A DNA stretch of 64,000 bases from Crotophaga sulcirostris (taxonomy: Eukaryota > Chordata > Aves > Cuculiformes > Crotophagidae): assembly GCA_013397455.1 (NCBI GenBank), contig VYZB01000122.1, positions 879,053 to 943,052 of the forward strand, read 5' to 3'. The number at the start of each line of letters is the position of its first letter. Within the stretch, counting starts at the first letter, position 1. A program made the position numbers and the translations under genes. The notes beneath the pieces were generated by a model. That model was given only the letters and a program-made list of their open reading frames with translations. It made no database searches and was not told the DNA's origin. Shown in pieces: positions 23,225 through 36,895 of the stretch.

Positions 23225-23575
23225 CACTGCTAGTATTTCCTCTCCTTTCCAAACCCTGCCTTTGGGCACAGAGCCCCGGGAGACCTTGTTGATTCACCTT
23301 CAGGCTGAGGCAGAAAAGGCATCGGTACCTCAATGCCTATCCATATCTGCTGTCATTAAACCATCCACTCTATTCAGCCATGGTCCCTCATTTACACCAA
23401 AATTTAGTAATGTAGTAGTAGATCATCTTTTTGATGTATTCCCTTTCTGTTGCAAGTCTTATCTCTATTTCAGCTTTGGCTTTTCCTAATACCATTCCTG
23501 CATGCCCAGGCAATTTTTTCAAGCTCCTCCTTTGTAGCTTGTCTCTGCTTCCATCTCCTGACAGAGGGGGGAGTT
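23225..23575 (-). mobile_element. CR1 LINE fragment, ORF2 linker between endonuclease and reverse transcriptase
   Basis: On the minus strand the high end translates as RRWKQRQATKEELEKIAWAC followed by RNGIRKSQS. This is the linker of CR1 ORF2 just before the reverse transcriptase; the family reads close to RRWKQGQATWEEYRDIVRAC. Antisense matches to the next part of ORF2, including the AEKAE-like stretch near 23300-23325, continue to about 23225. Both ends of the LINE are missing, so it is an internal fragment. It overlaps in family position with the piece at 36595-36895. The open frames 23470-23802 (minus) and 23208-23489 (plus) partly reflect this relic. Confidence 0.82.
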
Positions 23576-26500
23576 TTATTCCACAGATGCTGAGCTTTAG
23601 TTATGTGAATTCTCACTGCATGTGTGTGAAAACAGCAAAAATGCATATAAACTAGAAGCAGTTGCATTTTGACTTTCACTTGCGCAAAGGAGATCTTAGA
23701 TGGTCTTTCTCTCATCAGCTTCTTCATAACAGTTACTATGTGAAAGATGCAATATGAATGATGTGAAATGTTTTTCTTTCTGTTGTCATTTACCCTCAGC
23801 ATAACTGTGAATTTAGCCCAGCTTATTTATAGATGCAGTACAATAAATCTACATTTGACTAGTGTTTTTAGCATTCCAGTCAGGAACAAAATTATTCAGA
23901 ATCATACTTCTGTTCTTTTTGGAACTTACTGCTGATGGTTATCAGGGAGAAAAAAATGACTTTCTTTGGATTCTGTTTTCAAAAGTCCCCTATATGTGTT
24001 TTGTATTGATGGACAGAGAAGTTAAGGTCTTGAGGACAAATGAATTTTTTTAAATATAATTCCTTCAGTTAAAAATCTCATAGGCTAAAATGCTTTGGCT
24101 GTTGACATAGATTTTGAAATTTTGTGTAAAAGAAAAATATTTCAGGAGAGTTACATCGGCAAACTGGAAGAGCTATATAGAAAATGTTGAAAGGTTGTTG
24201 GTTTGGTTTTTTTTTTCCATTTACAACTACCTCGCAAGTCTTTTGTATATTGTATGGTCACCAGATCTTATACATAGGCTATACTGAAAAGGGAACACAT
24301 CAAAAAATGTCAGTCCGACCCCTGTGCAGTACGCAGGGAAATCTTCAACCAGATCAGGTTGCTCTGAATCCTATTCAACCTGACCATGAGTGGTCATATT
24401 TGCCATTTCTCTGGGCAACCTTTTGACTGTTACACCACGCTCATTTCTGTTCCGAGTATTTAGTATTGTAATCTAAGTGATGTTCAATTACTGTCTTTTA
24501 GAATTCAATATGATTATAATTATGATCCACATGATGATCAAATGTTTTCTTTTAATAGTGTCTTGTAACTACCCACTCACAACAGAGCCAGTATGTTATT
24601 TATTTGTTATGAAATACAGATGACAAGAAGTGCTGCTGAATATTCCTGAATTCATAGTTTTGGAGGAGTGATGTAGTGATACAGTAATTTAGAAGAGTTA
24701 AGTGAATCAAGTCAAGCCTGTTACATCTGGCAAAATGCACAGTCTTCATGGTGTGGGCACATAAGGGACAATAAGAAAGTATTGTTCTCCTATGCTGTGT
24801 TTTTCCACAATGGTTAAGATTTTTCATATTATCTTGAATTAATTCAACTTATTACTTTGCTCCTTCCACCAAAGAGGATTTATTTTTCTGACCAAAAAGG
24901 GGTACCCGTATTCTCAAATGGAAAATTTAAATGACCCTTGCATGTGTGTTATTCCTGAAACATACTGTCTTTAAAGGCTGAGGCATCGAAACCTAAGGAT
25001 GCCGCGAGGTAGAATGCTCATTCTCTTCTTCTGTTTGCACGTGATAAATTTCCTGTGTATAAAGAGCTTCAAAATGGAGTTTATATGAGGTAAGCAGTGG
25101 ACATAATATGTGTGGAGATAAAATAACATGTCCAATGGTGATGATCCTAGATATTTTTGTAGGGTTGTTTTAACCCATCTTTGTGTTAAAGATTTAAAAT
25201 AGTTTTATATTATCTGGTTTCTGGAGGTTTTTATAGGCATATTGGCTGTAATGAAAACACTAGGATTATTTAGCTTTTTTTTTTCTTTTCTAATTTGTAA
25301 GGGATGAGCATTTAACTGACTTCAAATTGAAATCAGATATCTATATTGTCTTCTTTTTTATTTTGGTTTGACTTGTGATCTTACTTTTCCTTAATGATTT
25401 TCTTTAGAAGCTACACTGAATACCCACTCAATATTCTTTAGATTTCAATTTATCAACTAACTTCAGTAATGCTGTACTTAAGACCATATTCTGGCCTCAA
25501 AGTATCTAGCTATATAAGGTTTATTGTAGCTGAATATTTGTGTTTTATTTTGCCGCCCAGGAATGATTTTTAAATTATTGGTACATCTCACATTCAACAG
25601 AAATTGTTTTGATCAGTTCTCCCTAGTTAATTTCATATGCTTCCTATTTTTCTAAAGATTCGGAATTTCTGCTAGTAAGCAGTATTACGAATAGTTTTGA
25701 AGCTTGACTGAAAAAGTAATTTCCATTACTTTGTTCACTTACATTAGAAACGGCTTCTCAGTGCCCTCGGTTTCAAAAAATGCAACTTGAATTTTAATTT
25801 TGGAAATCTGCATAGGAGTGTTTTTTTTAATTCTAGCTTTATCTGCCATGGTTTTTTTTTTGTTGTTTTTGTTTGGCCGTAATGATGTAATCGTGGTGAA
25901 TACTATTTTCCTGAGATGCTTTTCAATTTAAGAAAGTATACCAGTGACTTCAACTTTTTGGCTTCTTAAGCAGATTCAGAAAATACCTCAGCGAGTTCAG
26001 AAAATAGTTGACTCTTCCTTTATTTCAATAGCTTTTGACAATTAAGATTGACAGATTCATATTTCATGATATGTTAATATAATTTGCTGAACTCAAATTG
26101 CATGTCAGCCCCAGAAAACAACAATAAGTGTTTCCTAAATAACGACTGTCAGTCTCAGGCCCATGAGCACGGTGCGGTAGGTGTGAGGCGGATATAGGTT
26201 TACAACGTGGGCTAAGGTGACTTTGCTGTTGTTTGACCACTGGTTGGTACAGCTGATGCTCTTGCATCATGTGGCAGAGTCGTGTCTTGGCAATGGTGAC
26301 CTCGTATAAACTGAAGCAACATCCTTCCTTGTGGGCTGCTGCTACAGAAAAACAGGTAGAGTTTTTTTTGTTCCTTTAATCTGTCAGTTGGATTCAGAGT
26401 TTAGTAGCTGTTAGTGGCTTCTCTTTCCTCTCCTTCTACCCAACATTTACAGTTAGACATCTGAACTAGGAAGAATCAGTCTTTATTATGCAAGTTTGAG

Positions 26501-29500
26501 TATATTACCAAATATTTCAACATATAATCTGGGTAAGTTTTACTTTCTCCATTTGGAGTTTGTGTGTAATCTGATTGTTCTCTTACACAGAACGTACTAA
26601 AAGCCAGTGGAAAGAAAGAATGTCCTGGAGGCTTCCTGAATGCTCTTCAGTACAGGTCCCCCTGTGTACCAGCAGAAGATCTGCAAACTAAAAGCAACTG
26701 TTTTAGAATATGGGACTGACGGAATTGTTACAGTCATTTACATGCCAGGATATGGGTCTGCCACTGTGCAATTCAAATACGTGTCCAGAGTAGTTAATCA
26801 GGAAAGGACTCAAAGTTAGGGCAGAATTTAACAAGATGTGGTTGGATACTTACCAGCAAAAAATCAATGAAAGTGAATCAAATTATCACGTGAACTCTCC
26901 CTGTCAAACTGGTTGTGAATTAAAAAGGTCAATATCCTAAGGTATGATGTAATAAACGCTGAAACCTGTTTCAGGGAGGAAATACAATTTTCTTTCTACT
27001 TGCATAAGTACGACATGCAATGTGCATACCCATAAAATTGTATGCCTTATAAAATAACTAACAAATGTAAGCTACATGTTAATTCTCAGTGTGACAATTT
27101 AACTTATGCTTAATGGTTCATTAACAACAATTTTATTCTTACTTGGTAATTAAAGAAGGAAGATGGATTCAGCAAAAAACTCCACCCACAACCTGTAAGA
27201 CTTGTATCTGGTTTGGATTGACTTTCAGGGACTTATTAATTCTGATGTAGACTTCAGGAAAGTCTAAAGTACTACCTTTCTTTCCAGGAACGTGTGTGAG
27301 AATGTGCATTTATTCTAAAAGAAGACCCTTCTTTCTTTATTTACAGCATTTCCACTTGTCATGACAAGAACAAGTCAAGGTCATTGGAACAGGCAATCTT
27401 TTTAAATTTACAAATATTGCAAGTTTCTTTAACCTGTGCTTTAGTTCCTTAAATTTTCTTGCTTCCTTATGTAATTGAAACTACTCAAGTTTTTTGGGAG
27501 GAGTACAGTTAGCCTTTATTGTAGGATTTTTTGTTTGCACCTAAGAACTGTCTGTGAAATAAATTCAGCTGCTCAGTGTTCCCATCTTAAAGGATGGGAA
27601 ACAACCTTCTGAAACTGTCTAAGATCACATGGTAGAAAAGAGAAGAAATAGAAGTTGAATTTTTTGCTTGTCTACACAAGCCTTGTTTGAGATTTCTGAG
27701 CTAGAATTAAAATGGTGTTCTCTTTTAGAAAGAGAAGAAATTAAGTAGTTAAATAACAACAAGAGAATAAGCTGAGATTTATCTGTGTTATTTTTGTGCT
27801 TGGTGGTGTTTCCCACTTTACCAGCTGCGTCTTGCTTAGGACTGACTTTAACTAAATTTCTTCAAGATATCTTTTTATCGTGACTTCCATAGTAATAACA
27901 CGAATAGCTTTACATTTGTCATGGTACCATTTTTGGTTCCAGACCTAGTTAAAAGGGTATGCCTCATTCTCACTGGATAACTACTTACCACAAAAAAGAC
28001 TCACCGTGCTGGAAAGCACCTGGCAAGCTTCAAACATAGTTCAGAGGAAGCTTCTAGAGAGCTGGACTCTTGCATGGATTATCGGTGCCCATGTTCAGCA
28101 TAACCATGGTGCATTTCTCCTGTTAGAAGGAGGGATTGCTTTTGACCATTCTGTGCCTTAAAAGAAGACCCATGAGCAAACCAACAAAAAAGGTTGCTAT
28201 ACCTTCCCAGTGTTGTGGACAGAACCGTTGATTGTATAGGGCTCTATAATTTTCTCAGTTATTGCCAATCAGTAGCCCAATGAACCACTTTGGATGTAAA
28301 AGTTATATTTAACCCCAGTAATAATAAAAAAAGGTCTGTTGGGCATACCCAAAGTCTTCAAATCAAGAAGATTTCTGCAGTCCTCCTGTTGTGTAGCCCA
28401 TATTAATGACATTGTATTGAGGTATTATGGAATATAGATGGATTTTGTTTATAATATGGAGGTAAAGGAGAATGAAAACCTAAGTACCAGCCTTCATCCA
28501 CAGAATTTGTAGTTAATATATTAGCAAATAATGATAAAGAAAAATACAACATCTATGTTTTCCTCAAGCTTATTCTGTTCTATAATGGGTATGGACTTTA
28601 CATAACTGTAGGACTGAAGCCTGGAAAAGTGTAGGGGGAAAACCAAACCTTGAGAACACTGCTTCATCTGTTTCACCTAAATTAAAACATTTAGTGTGAA
28701 GAAAGATTGAGTAGGTTTTTTAGAGACTATTGGGTTTTGCCTCTTTTCTTTTGAAAGAGGTCTTTTGTATCTAACACTCAAATGATCTGATTTTATCTGT
28801 ATGAAATCTTGTTCTTAAAGAGTTCACAGTATTCTGTTCTCAGAAATGTGAAGTACTATGTTTTTAGGTGGTAAAAGATTCCCTCTCCCATGCCTCACAT
28901 AGTTAGAATTTGCTCAGATTTCTTAAAAATAAGAAATATTTTATTTCGTTGGAGCTGTTTCTTGTCTGTTATTATGCTATTTCAATAGCATTCTTGGTTT
29001 GTAGTTCTGTTTTTATACCCTTTCGTTCTGTTCTGGGCTTTCATAAGCATCAACCAGAGATGTTTGGAGAACATATCAAATCTAAGACTTCTGGTCATTG
29101 TTTTGTAATGCATCTTTCAAGAGTATTAATTCTGATCAGGGGAGTTAATAATCTTTTAACTCTGGTTTAGATGCCTCATCATGCCACATCTGTCTTTTAC
29201 ATTTTTGCATACTTCAACCTCAGCATGTCTTCCTGAATCTCACTCAACTTCATTGTTAAATATTACACTGAACTTTTCTGAGCATCAGTTGACACAGTTG
29301 TTGAAGGCGTTGTGATTCCTGTTCCTGTTAGGCTCACATCGTTTCTCTCAAATAATACTCTTAGGTACTAATTATCTTAACAAACACTTAGATAGCATTT
29401 AATATGTTGCTGCTCCTTGCAAGTGTAAGTACTTAAAATCAGATGTAGATTATACAGATTGAAGCCAACATGGCACGTTTGGCCTATAAACTGTAATGGG

Positions 29501-30237
29501 AATCATAACTAGGGACATTGTGAGAATTTATCTCAGCCTTTTATGTGCAAAGATTATTGCAAAAACTGACACAGAAGCAAGGTGAGAAGTGGGGTGTGTT
29601 AATTTTAATAAAGATACAAGGAACATGTGTCATCTGAGAATGTTAACACATTCAGCAGAGAGCTGAATACAATTGCAAATGATAGACTGATAGAGCAAGG
29701 CAATAAAATGCTTCAAAATAGAGAAAATAATAGCTTTTCAGATCAGCTCTAACCAATATGTCAAATCAGAGTGGGAGGCAAAATATCTCAGGATCACAGG
29801 TTTATTAAAATCTACTTCTATTATATAATTCTGAAAATTTTAATTCTCTAAATATGCAAATAAAAATATTTGGTGGGTGACTTTATAGGTGACCTAAATT
29901 TCAGCTTTAGAAGAGAAGGACTAAGTAAAATGACTCAACAAAACCAAAACCTGATTTCAAGCCCCATATGTGTAATCATAAAGTTGCTTAGATGTAGTAT
30001 AATTTATTAAAGCTTTCAGAAATTCTGCATTAAAACAACTGCAGATTTTTGGTGTCATCTTACCAGGGCTTCTAGAAACTGCTACCAGTTGAGTCCCATA
30101 GTTAAGAAAAGAGTTGGCGTAAGGCAGGAGTAACTGGTTTGTATATTCACTACGACAAATTAAAAGCAAAAAAAAAAGTCTGGTTATCTCCTACACACTG
30201 TTGAATAGTAACTCCTGCTTCAGAGTCTTTTTGTATT

Positions 30238-30251
30238 AAAAAAAAAAAAAA
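30238..30251. repeat. A14 homopolymer
   Basis: Uninterrupted A14 on the plus strand. Confidence 0.75.
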
Positions 30252-31815
30252 GCTTCTTAGAATTTTGCAAAATTTTTTTTTAGCTGCTTTCCCTTTCATG
30301 ACTTAATGTGATAATTCAATAAGGATGAATTTTTTTCCTGATGACATACTGAAAATAAGCAGTTAATTCAAGAGCCTGCATCTTAATTGTGTGTCCAAAT
30401 CCCAAACAAAAATGGCTTCACTTTTCTTATGAAGAAATTAGTTCTAAACTGGTGAATTAAAAACTTTGACTTTTAAGTCTCAAAGGATGTGGTTCAGTAC
30501 CAATTTTAAAACCAATTTTAAATTGCTTTTTATGATGAAAAAATAAGTATCAGTACTGTTGAGTAAGCTAACTCATGTCCATCGCTTCCCTTGCTTCCCA
30601 AGTTGCTGCTCTGTGACTTCAGATGGCTGATTTGAGTTCCTCCTTAGTATCATTTCAGGGAAAGAGTGTGCGACAAAAGCTTGAAACAGAAAAGGTATTT
30701 CTTTGTGACAGTGAGCGGCATGGCAGAAGCAGGAGATCTGGCCTTGGTGATGTACAAAGTGACACCTACTTCAGAGTGAATCACTTATTTTTTTCCTTTC
30801 AGCTGGGTGTGAGCCTTGTGTCCAGGAGTTAACTGTTAGCCACTGTCTTCTGCTGAGCTGCTTTGCAGAAGCATAATGCATACACAGCTTGAGTGGGAAA
30901 GCTGCTTGAGTTGAAGGTGAATGTGAGAGCTTTTGCATTCCTTTGACTTCCACCAGCTGAGGACTGGTTTGAAATGGGCAGCTGGTGAACACACTTTCCA
31001 ATTCTGGAAGTGTCTCAGTGAGTGCTTACTACAGCCTCTACAAGAAGATTTGAAGTCACTTTATTTCCTGATACCCCATGAACTTCTGCAGAGCTTGATG
31101 TCCTTTTGGTTACAGCTTCTCTTTCAGGAGTTGCTTTGCAGCATCGTTACCATTATGCAGCTTTCCTCTCTCTCTTTGGCCTTTTTCTGTTACCTGTTAC
31201 CACCTGTGCAGGTTACAGACAGGTGAAGTTTATTGGCAGGGGCACAAGGAGAAGGAGACACTAACTCTCTATTGCCTTTTCCATGAGCATTCTGTGGGGT
31301 TCTACACTTGGATCTGTTCACTGGCTAGTGGATCCTGGAAAGTTTGGCGTTACTTTTTTGAGGTTGCTAGTGGAGGCTTTCTGTTTGGGAGAGTGAAGAA
31401 GAGCAACTGAGGCAGACAGAAGTGATTTCTTTTGCTGATCCCTACAGCATATGGGACAGAAGAGGAAGAACAAGGGGTACACGGAATACAAGACTGAGTG
31501 TTCAGGGTAATTCACAGCATCCAGACACTCTTCTGGATTTGCTGAATAACACAAGAACTGGCAGAATGATAAAGTACAAGTTAAGGAAAGAGGAGACTGG
31601 TGCTCTGTATGAATATAAAGCTGTTTTCCAAATTCAACAAGGTTGGGTAGGGTACTTTGACTATTTTGAGCCTCTAGCAAAATAGTCCTATCTCTTAACA
31701 CTCTTCCTGTGTTATTCCACAGATATTGCTTCTCCAAAGTTCTGCACATGCATTGGACTTCTGTGTTTCCTCAGTATAACAATATATATATTATCATTAC
31801 TAGAAGAGGATCCAG

Positions 31816-31888
31816 AAAAAAAAAAAAAAAAAATATTCTGCAGCTTTCAACCTATTTATGTGGGCTGTTGAAAAAAAAAAAAAAAAAA
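31816..31888. repeat. Two A18 tracts 37 bases apart
   Basis: A18 at 31816-31833 and A18 at 31871-31888 are separated by 37 bases of mixed sequence. The frame at 31709-31948 runs through both and is a lysine-rich artefact. Confidence 0.85.
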
Positions 31889-34590
31889 GAACAAAAAACC
31901 TGCACAAGTAGCCTCAAGCAAAACAAAAAGCCCAACAAAACAGGTTAGATAAATGCATATGCCAGAAAGCTTGTGTTGATAGATTCTAAATAGGGAGGGA
32001 ATTAAATACTCCAACCTTAGCCTTATTAGCTTCTTGTTGCAGGCCACTTGTGAGGTTAAGGTTTATTTTTTCTCAGCATTTGCTAAAGAATAGATATATT
32101 TTTTTTAACTAGAGGGGTTCTTATTTATTGTCTTTTTTCATGGTTGCTCTTTGTCATATGAAAAACAGCTGTTGGCTCCCCACCACCACCACACTTCTTA
32201 AAAAATTCTCTGAAGGAAAGAAATGCTTGAAAGGAAAGACCAGAGGGCAAGATTACCATTTTACCCTAATGCATATTGGGGCAGGGAGGGTAGCTGAGGT
32301 GAATGGGAAACACGAGTATAAAACCAGGATGAAATCAGAGTTCAGATCAAAATTGCAAAAAATTGCCAAAATTTGGAAATGACTGTTATAATTTTTGTTT
32401 CTAATGGCTTATGTTTGTGGAAGGAATTGCTAAATTCTATATTTTATTTGTTGTTGTGGTTTTTATATGGGGCATTTGGGGTTTTTTTTTTTTCCTCCTC
32501 TCTTCTTCCCCAGAGATGTTATCTAGAGAAATAATACACTGCTCTGGTACTTTTAACTGGATGGTTTAATGTAGAAGCATTCTGTGGTAAGCTGTACTAT
32601 TGCTAAATAGGATCAGTTTAGATTAATTTATAAACCTTCCTTTAGTAGCATAAGGAGCAGCTACTCAGATACCGGAATAGCTTTCTTAAATATTTTACTT
32701 ATATCGTTTATGTCATATCCACTACAAAAAAACCCAAAACCAAACCACCAAAAAACTCAGTACATAAAAGAAAGTATGAAGTTAATTCAACTGATGCACT
32801 GAGATGCAAGATGATTCAGCAGCAGTGAGCTGCACGTGGTCTGTTATTGAATTACAATGTAATTGTGGGAAGGCAGGTACAATGACTGTGGTATTTACCT
32901 GCATAGGGGCCAGCAAACTGTTCAGAGCAAGCTGTGTGTGAGGCAGCTTTGCTGCTTTGCATATTAAACTTTTTTTTGTTTTTTGATTCATAACATTAGG
33001 CTCAAAAGATTATAGCCATGCATGTAGCATCTCAGCATAGGATGTGAGCAATTTCATGTGGAAAAAAATGTGAAACACATACTTTTTTACAATTTAGCTC
33101 AGTATCTAACAGAACAAATACATTTTCCTCCTTTTCATCATTTTTGACACATTCTCATGTTGTGTGCTTTTGCATTTCTAATCTCACTGCAGTATAGATA
33201 AGCACTTCATAAGCGCTTTCATCATAAGAAGGATGAAATGAGTATGTAGCAATGTATAGGTACTACAACAGAAAGTGTAATTATTTGTACCCAGTTGAGT
33301 AGTAAAAGAAACATTTTTGACAAAAGCTAACATTTAAGCAATTAGCTGGGAAGCTGCTCTGTCACTTAATTTGAAAGCATTTTGGTGATTGTGTCTTATA
33401 ATTTTAATCCTTTCTATCTCAAAGTTTAGGGAGAAGTAAATTACACAAACTCATTTTCCTTTTAGCAGTCTGGCTACATATTTGAAAAATTTCTGTGGGA
33501 GAACAAACTCCCCAAGGTGCTTTTGAGGAAGTGCTCTATGTTAGAAAACAGCAGAAATGCTGATCACTCAGTAGTTTTTATTGACTGACTGCTTGTGCAG
33601 TTCTGTCTCTCTTGGTGGATGGAGTTTTGTCTCAGATTCCCTTGAGTTTGCCCAAGTGACAGAATTATGGAGACCTGTTCAATGTTAACAGGTGCACCCA
33701 AATTTCCTCTCTTTAAATAATTAATTGTGTTTTGAAACTCTTTTTTGTAAACAACATCTGACAGTACCAGATTCCTCATATTCTTTCTACTCTTTGCTTA
33801 GAAGTGTCAATCACCATTTGAGTTCATCATTTAAGTATGAATTTAGTATTAAGCACATGCCCCATATTCTACCTTGTGCATAATATGTTGAGCCAAACAG
33901 ATGCGTATTTTATGTGCTTATGTATTTTATTTCATTGGAACCATGGTAACTAATATTTTATCCTAGATTAAAGCCTTTTGTTTTACTTGCTTGTCTCAAA
34001 AATCACGTTTTAAGGCATGAAGGCTTGGAAAGGATGATCGGTTGGACGGCATGTTAGCTGTGGCTAATGGCTTTAAATGGAAGAGGCCTTTTAAAATAGT
34101 GGAAAATGACTGATGTAAAATATAGCATATTCTTCTCACTTTTTTTCTCATAGTCAAAATGCTCCCCCCAAGCTGCTGCAGATGGTTACAGTCTTTTTTC
34201 AAACATTTTTGTCTTGTATTTCCGCAGCATTAGGCTTGATTATTTCTGTTGAATTGCTTTAGGGAACTCAACATCAACACTCATTTGCACTATCCAAGTA
34301 GGATGATGCAGTATGATAGCTTGCTCTCAAAAGAAGGTCATTATTTTTTCCTTAACCCTTCATGTAGGAATGCCATAGCCAGACTTATTATCAATAATGG
34401 CAGTAGTTCCTTTTAATAAGAGGGAGGCTGCTGTTGGCAAAGGTCTAATATTATAAGTTTTCACTGTGTATTTAGTTTGCATGTCTTTCTCTGTATTAAC
34501 TTAATTCCATACAATATGGGATACTGTTTCTATTGTTCATTTAAAGATTAATATAATCACTCATTTCACATTGTTTCATTTGGTTTGCTT

Positions 34591-34665
34591 CATAGAATCA
34601 TTAAAAAATGGAGCTGGAGGAGACCTATGAGGTCATCTCATTCATCCCTAGAGTCCAAAGGCAGA
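34591..34665 (-). mobile_element. CR1 LINE 3'-end relic
   Basis: The plus strand begins CATAGAATCATTA and continues with the antisense of the CR1 3' UTR (GGAGGAGACCTATGAGGTCA, then CATCCCTAGAGTCC). The pattern of terminal 8-mer, GGAGAAGACC-like core and GTCATCT is diagnostic of CR1, although the copy is divergent and short. Confidence 0.75.
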
Positions 34666-36492
34666 AGTAACTCCACAACTGAATTATTATTGCCATTAAG
34701 TAAAATGTCACTTTTCAATTCAAACTTTCCCTGCTCCAAATGTTTAATTAGCTTGATCGTGCTCAATTTGCATGTTCTTTCTCAGTGTGTAACAATATCA
34801 GCAGTACTGCAGTTTTAAGTTATTCTGCCTCATCGTTGTTTCCAACTAGTACAATGAGCTATAGAGACATTACATCCTGTCTCTTTCTATCTTCCAGTAA
34901 ATTATTAGGGGGACATAGAATTGATGTGAGCGTTAATATTTTTAATACTTGGCCAAACATAAGCTTTTCAGTTCTGCTGTCTTACTGCTACTACTACTAC
35001 CACCTCACCACCGTTATGTAGTCATAATTGCTTATAATAACTATTGTTTCAGTAGCACTCTGTTCCCAACCTTCCATAAAATCCTAAAAAATCCCTCATA
35101 CCTTGGTGGCCTCCGAAGTCTGCAAACTTAGTTAATGTATACAAAACAACTCTGAATTTTAGCAATTGAAGGAAGGAAAAAGAGGAAGGGTTGTTGCCGA
35201 GGGGAAAAAAGCAGTATTTTTTAAATAATTGAAGCTTTTTAAAAAACAATGAGAAAGAGCGAATGGGAAGCATGATAATAGGTACAACCCTCCACCAGCC
35301 CACCCCCTCCCCACCAACGCTAAGAGGGAAAATACTAAGTTTGACTATACATGGAAAAATTGATGCCCTGGATAACATCAGATCAAATGAGAAGTGTAGA
35401 TGCAAGCTTCTTTTGGCATCTTGAAGAGTTCGGATTTTCAAAAAGGTTGTCTAAACTAACAGTATAAGAAGCTCATGAGTGAGTGGCTGAACAAAGTACA
35501 TGCACTCACAGAAGTGGGTTTGTGTGTTGATTCAAGAAGGAATCTCCCTGAAGAGTAGAACAGGTTGGTTTGCCTTGTATTAGATCATAGTATCAGAGGG
35601 AACCTAAGAAGATGAAAGGAGAGTTGATAGCACTGTTGGTGGAAGGACAAGGAAAGAGCTGCTCAATCTTGTTTTCAGTTATATCTTTGTAATCACACTT
35701 CAAATGTCCTGTGAAAGTGTTAATGGGAAGCCTCCTAACATGTATGAAGTTATTCTCTTGGGTATCATAAAAAGATTTGGCGTTTACTGGATTTCTCTCC
35801 CCCTCTGCCCAGTTTCTCTTTTATTAATCACATTTTGTTTCAGATATCCAGTGTTGGTGCAAGGTCTCATCCTAGAGACTGTTTTCACTGCACTTCAGCT
35901 GTCTGTACATACATTAGTAGAAGGATACTGTCGTATCACAGTCTCCAGAAGTCTTAAGGCTTCTTTCTATTAGCTTTATGAAAGTGCTCAGTGTTTCTAT
36001 GTTACTGTCATCTGTTCTCATCTATTTTTTTTTTTCTGTGTTTATCATTTCTAGTAATGAAAATTTCAACTTCAAAATGTTTTTTTTTGTTTATGAGGTA
36101 CAATATCTGATATTTTTAATACTTACAGGAATAAAAACAACTGGAAGTTCTTTCTTTTGATCTTAAGCTTTACATTCATTTGTGCTGCATACATATCACT
36201 TGCCAAGATGATGCATGTAGTTGTGCAGTGCCCTTTCTGACACACTGTTCTTTCTAGTTGTGATTTGGTTTATGCAGACTGCTAATAAGATTGCAGAAAA
36301 TGAGGTTACACTTAGTGTTTCTTTTATAAATTGTAGTCATTGTTGCACTCCATGTGCCTGCTGTATTTCGACTTTTCTGTATTTCTAGGTTCCTCTTTGT
36401 CATATTTCCATTGTCTGCACGTTTACTTCAATGCCTTTTTTACTTTCCTATGTAGAAAACACTATCAGTGGCAGAAGTCTATATATTTTCCA
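34666..36492. other. Unique DNA, no gene seen
   Basis: AT-rich sequence with a short CTA-type microsatellite near 34984-35003 and a C-rich stretch at 35285-35325. The 130-codon minus frame at 35049-35441 crosses low-complexity DNA and is not recognised. Confidence 0.5.
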
Positions 36493-36895
36493 GATGGTAT
36501 TTGGGTTGGAAGGCACCTCAGGAGAAGTTCATTCCAGCCTCCCACTCAAACAGACATTTATCCTTCATGTCCCAGAAACTTGCTGCGAGAGTACTCGCTC
36601 CATGATTTTCCCTAGGGCAGAAATGAGGCCGATTGGCTTTGCTATAACATTGGCCACTTCTTTCAGCAGCCTTGGATGCAGTGGAACAAGTCTTAAAGAC
36701 TTGCTTAAGTGTATTTCTCAGAAGTAATCCATTACTTGATTATCATTCAGTGCTGCTAATTCCTCTCCTCCTCAAACCCTGCCTTTCAGGATAGTCTCAG
36801 GAACCTCAATGATATCCACTGGCATTTAATTACCCACCTCATTCAACCACATTCCCACATTTCCTTTGTTTAACCTTTTAATGTAACAATAGATC
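36493..36895 (-). mobile_element. CR1 LINE relic with most of ORF2 deleted, or two CR1 pieces side by side
   Basis: 36493-36560 is antisense CR1 3' UTR (TTTGGGTTGGAAGGCACCTC). 36595-36895 is antisense to the linker and N-terminal reverse-transcriptase part of ORF2, recognisable by the GCAGCCTTGGATGCAGTGGA stretch and by CATTCCCACATTTCCTTTG. Both are on the minus strand and in the order expected of one element, but roughly a kilobase that should separate them is missing. Either one CR1 lost its middle or a second CR1 tail landed next to an older copy. The element is decayed and encodes nothing. Confidence 0.72.

Larger units (their letters stand above)
23576..34590. other. Unique AT-rich DNA, no gene supported
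   Basis: About 11 kb without a recognised repeat family or RNA gene. It contains homopolymers at 30238-30251, 31816-31833 and 31871-31888. Slightly GC-richer stretches lie near 28000 and 30600-31300. Open frames at 31318-31749 (minus) and 31422-31685 (plus) overlap each other and match nothing known. One 36-base stretch at 30659-30694 is flanked by AG and GT and is discussed as a finding. Confidence 0.5.

Noticed and set aside
31318..31749. Minus-strand 143-codon frame overlapping an 87-codon plus frame
   Set aside because: Mutually overlapping frames with no known motif, most likely chance.
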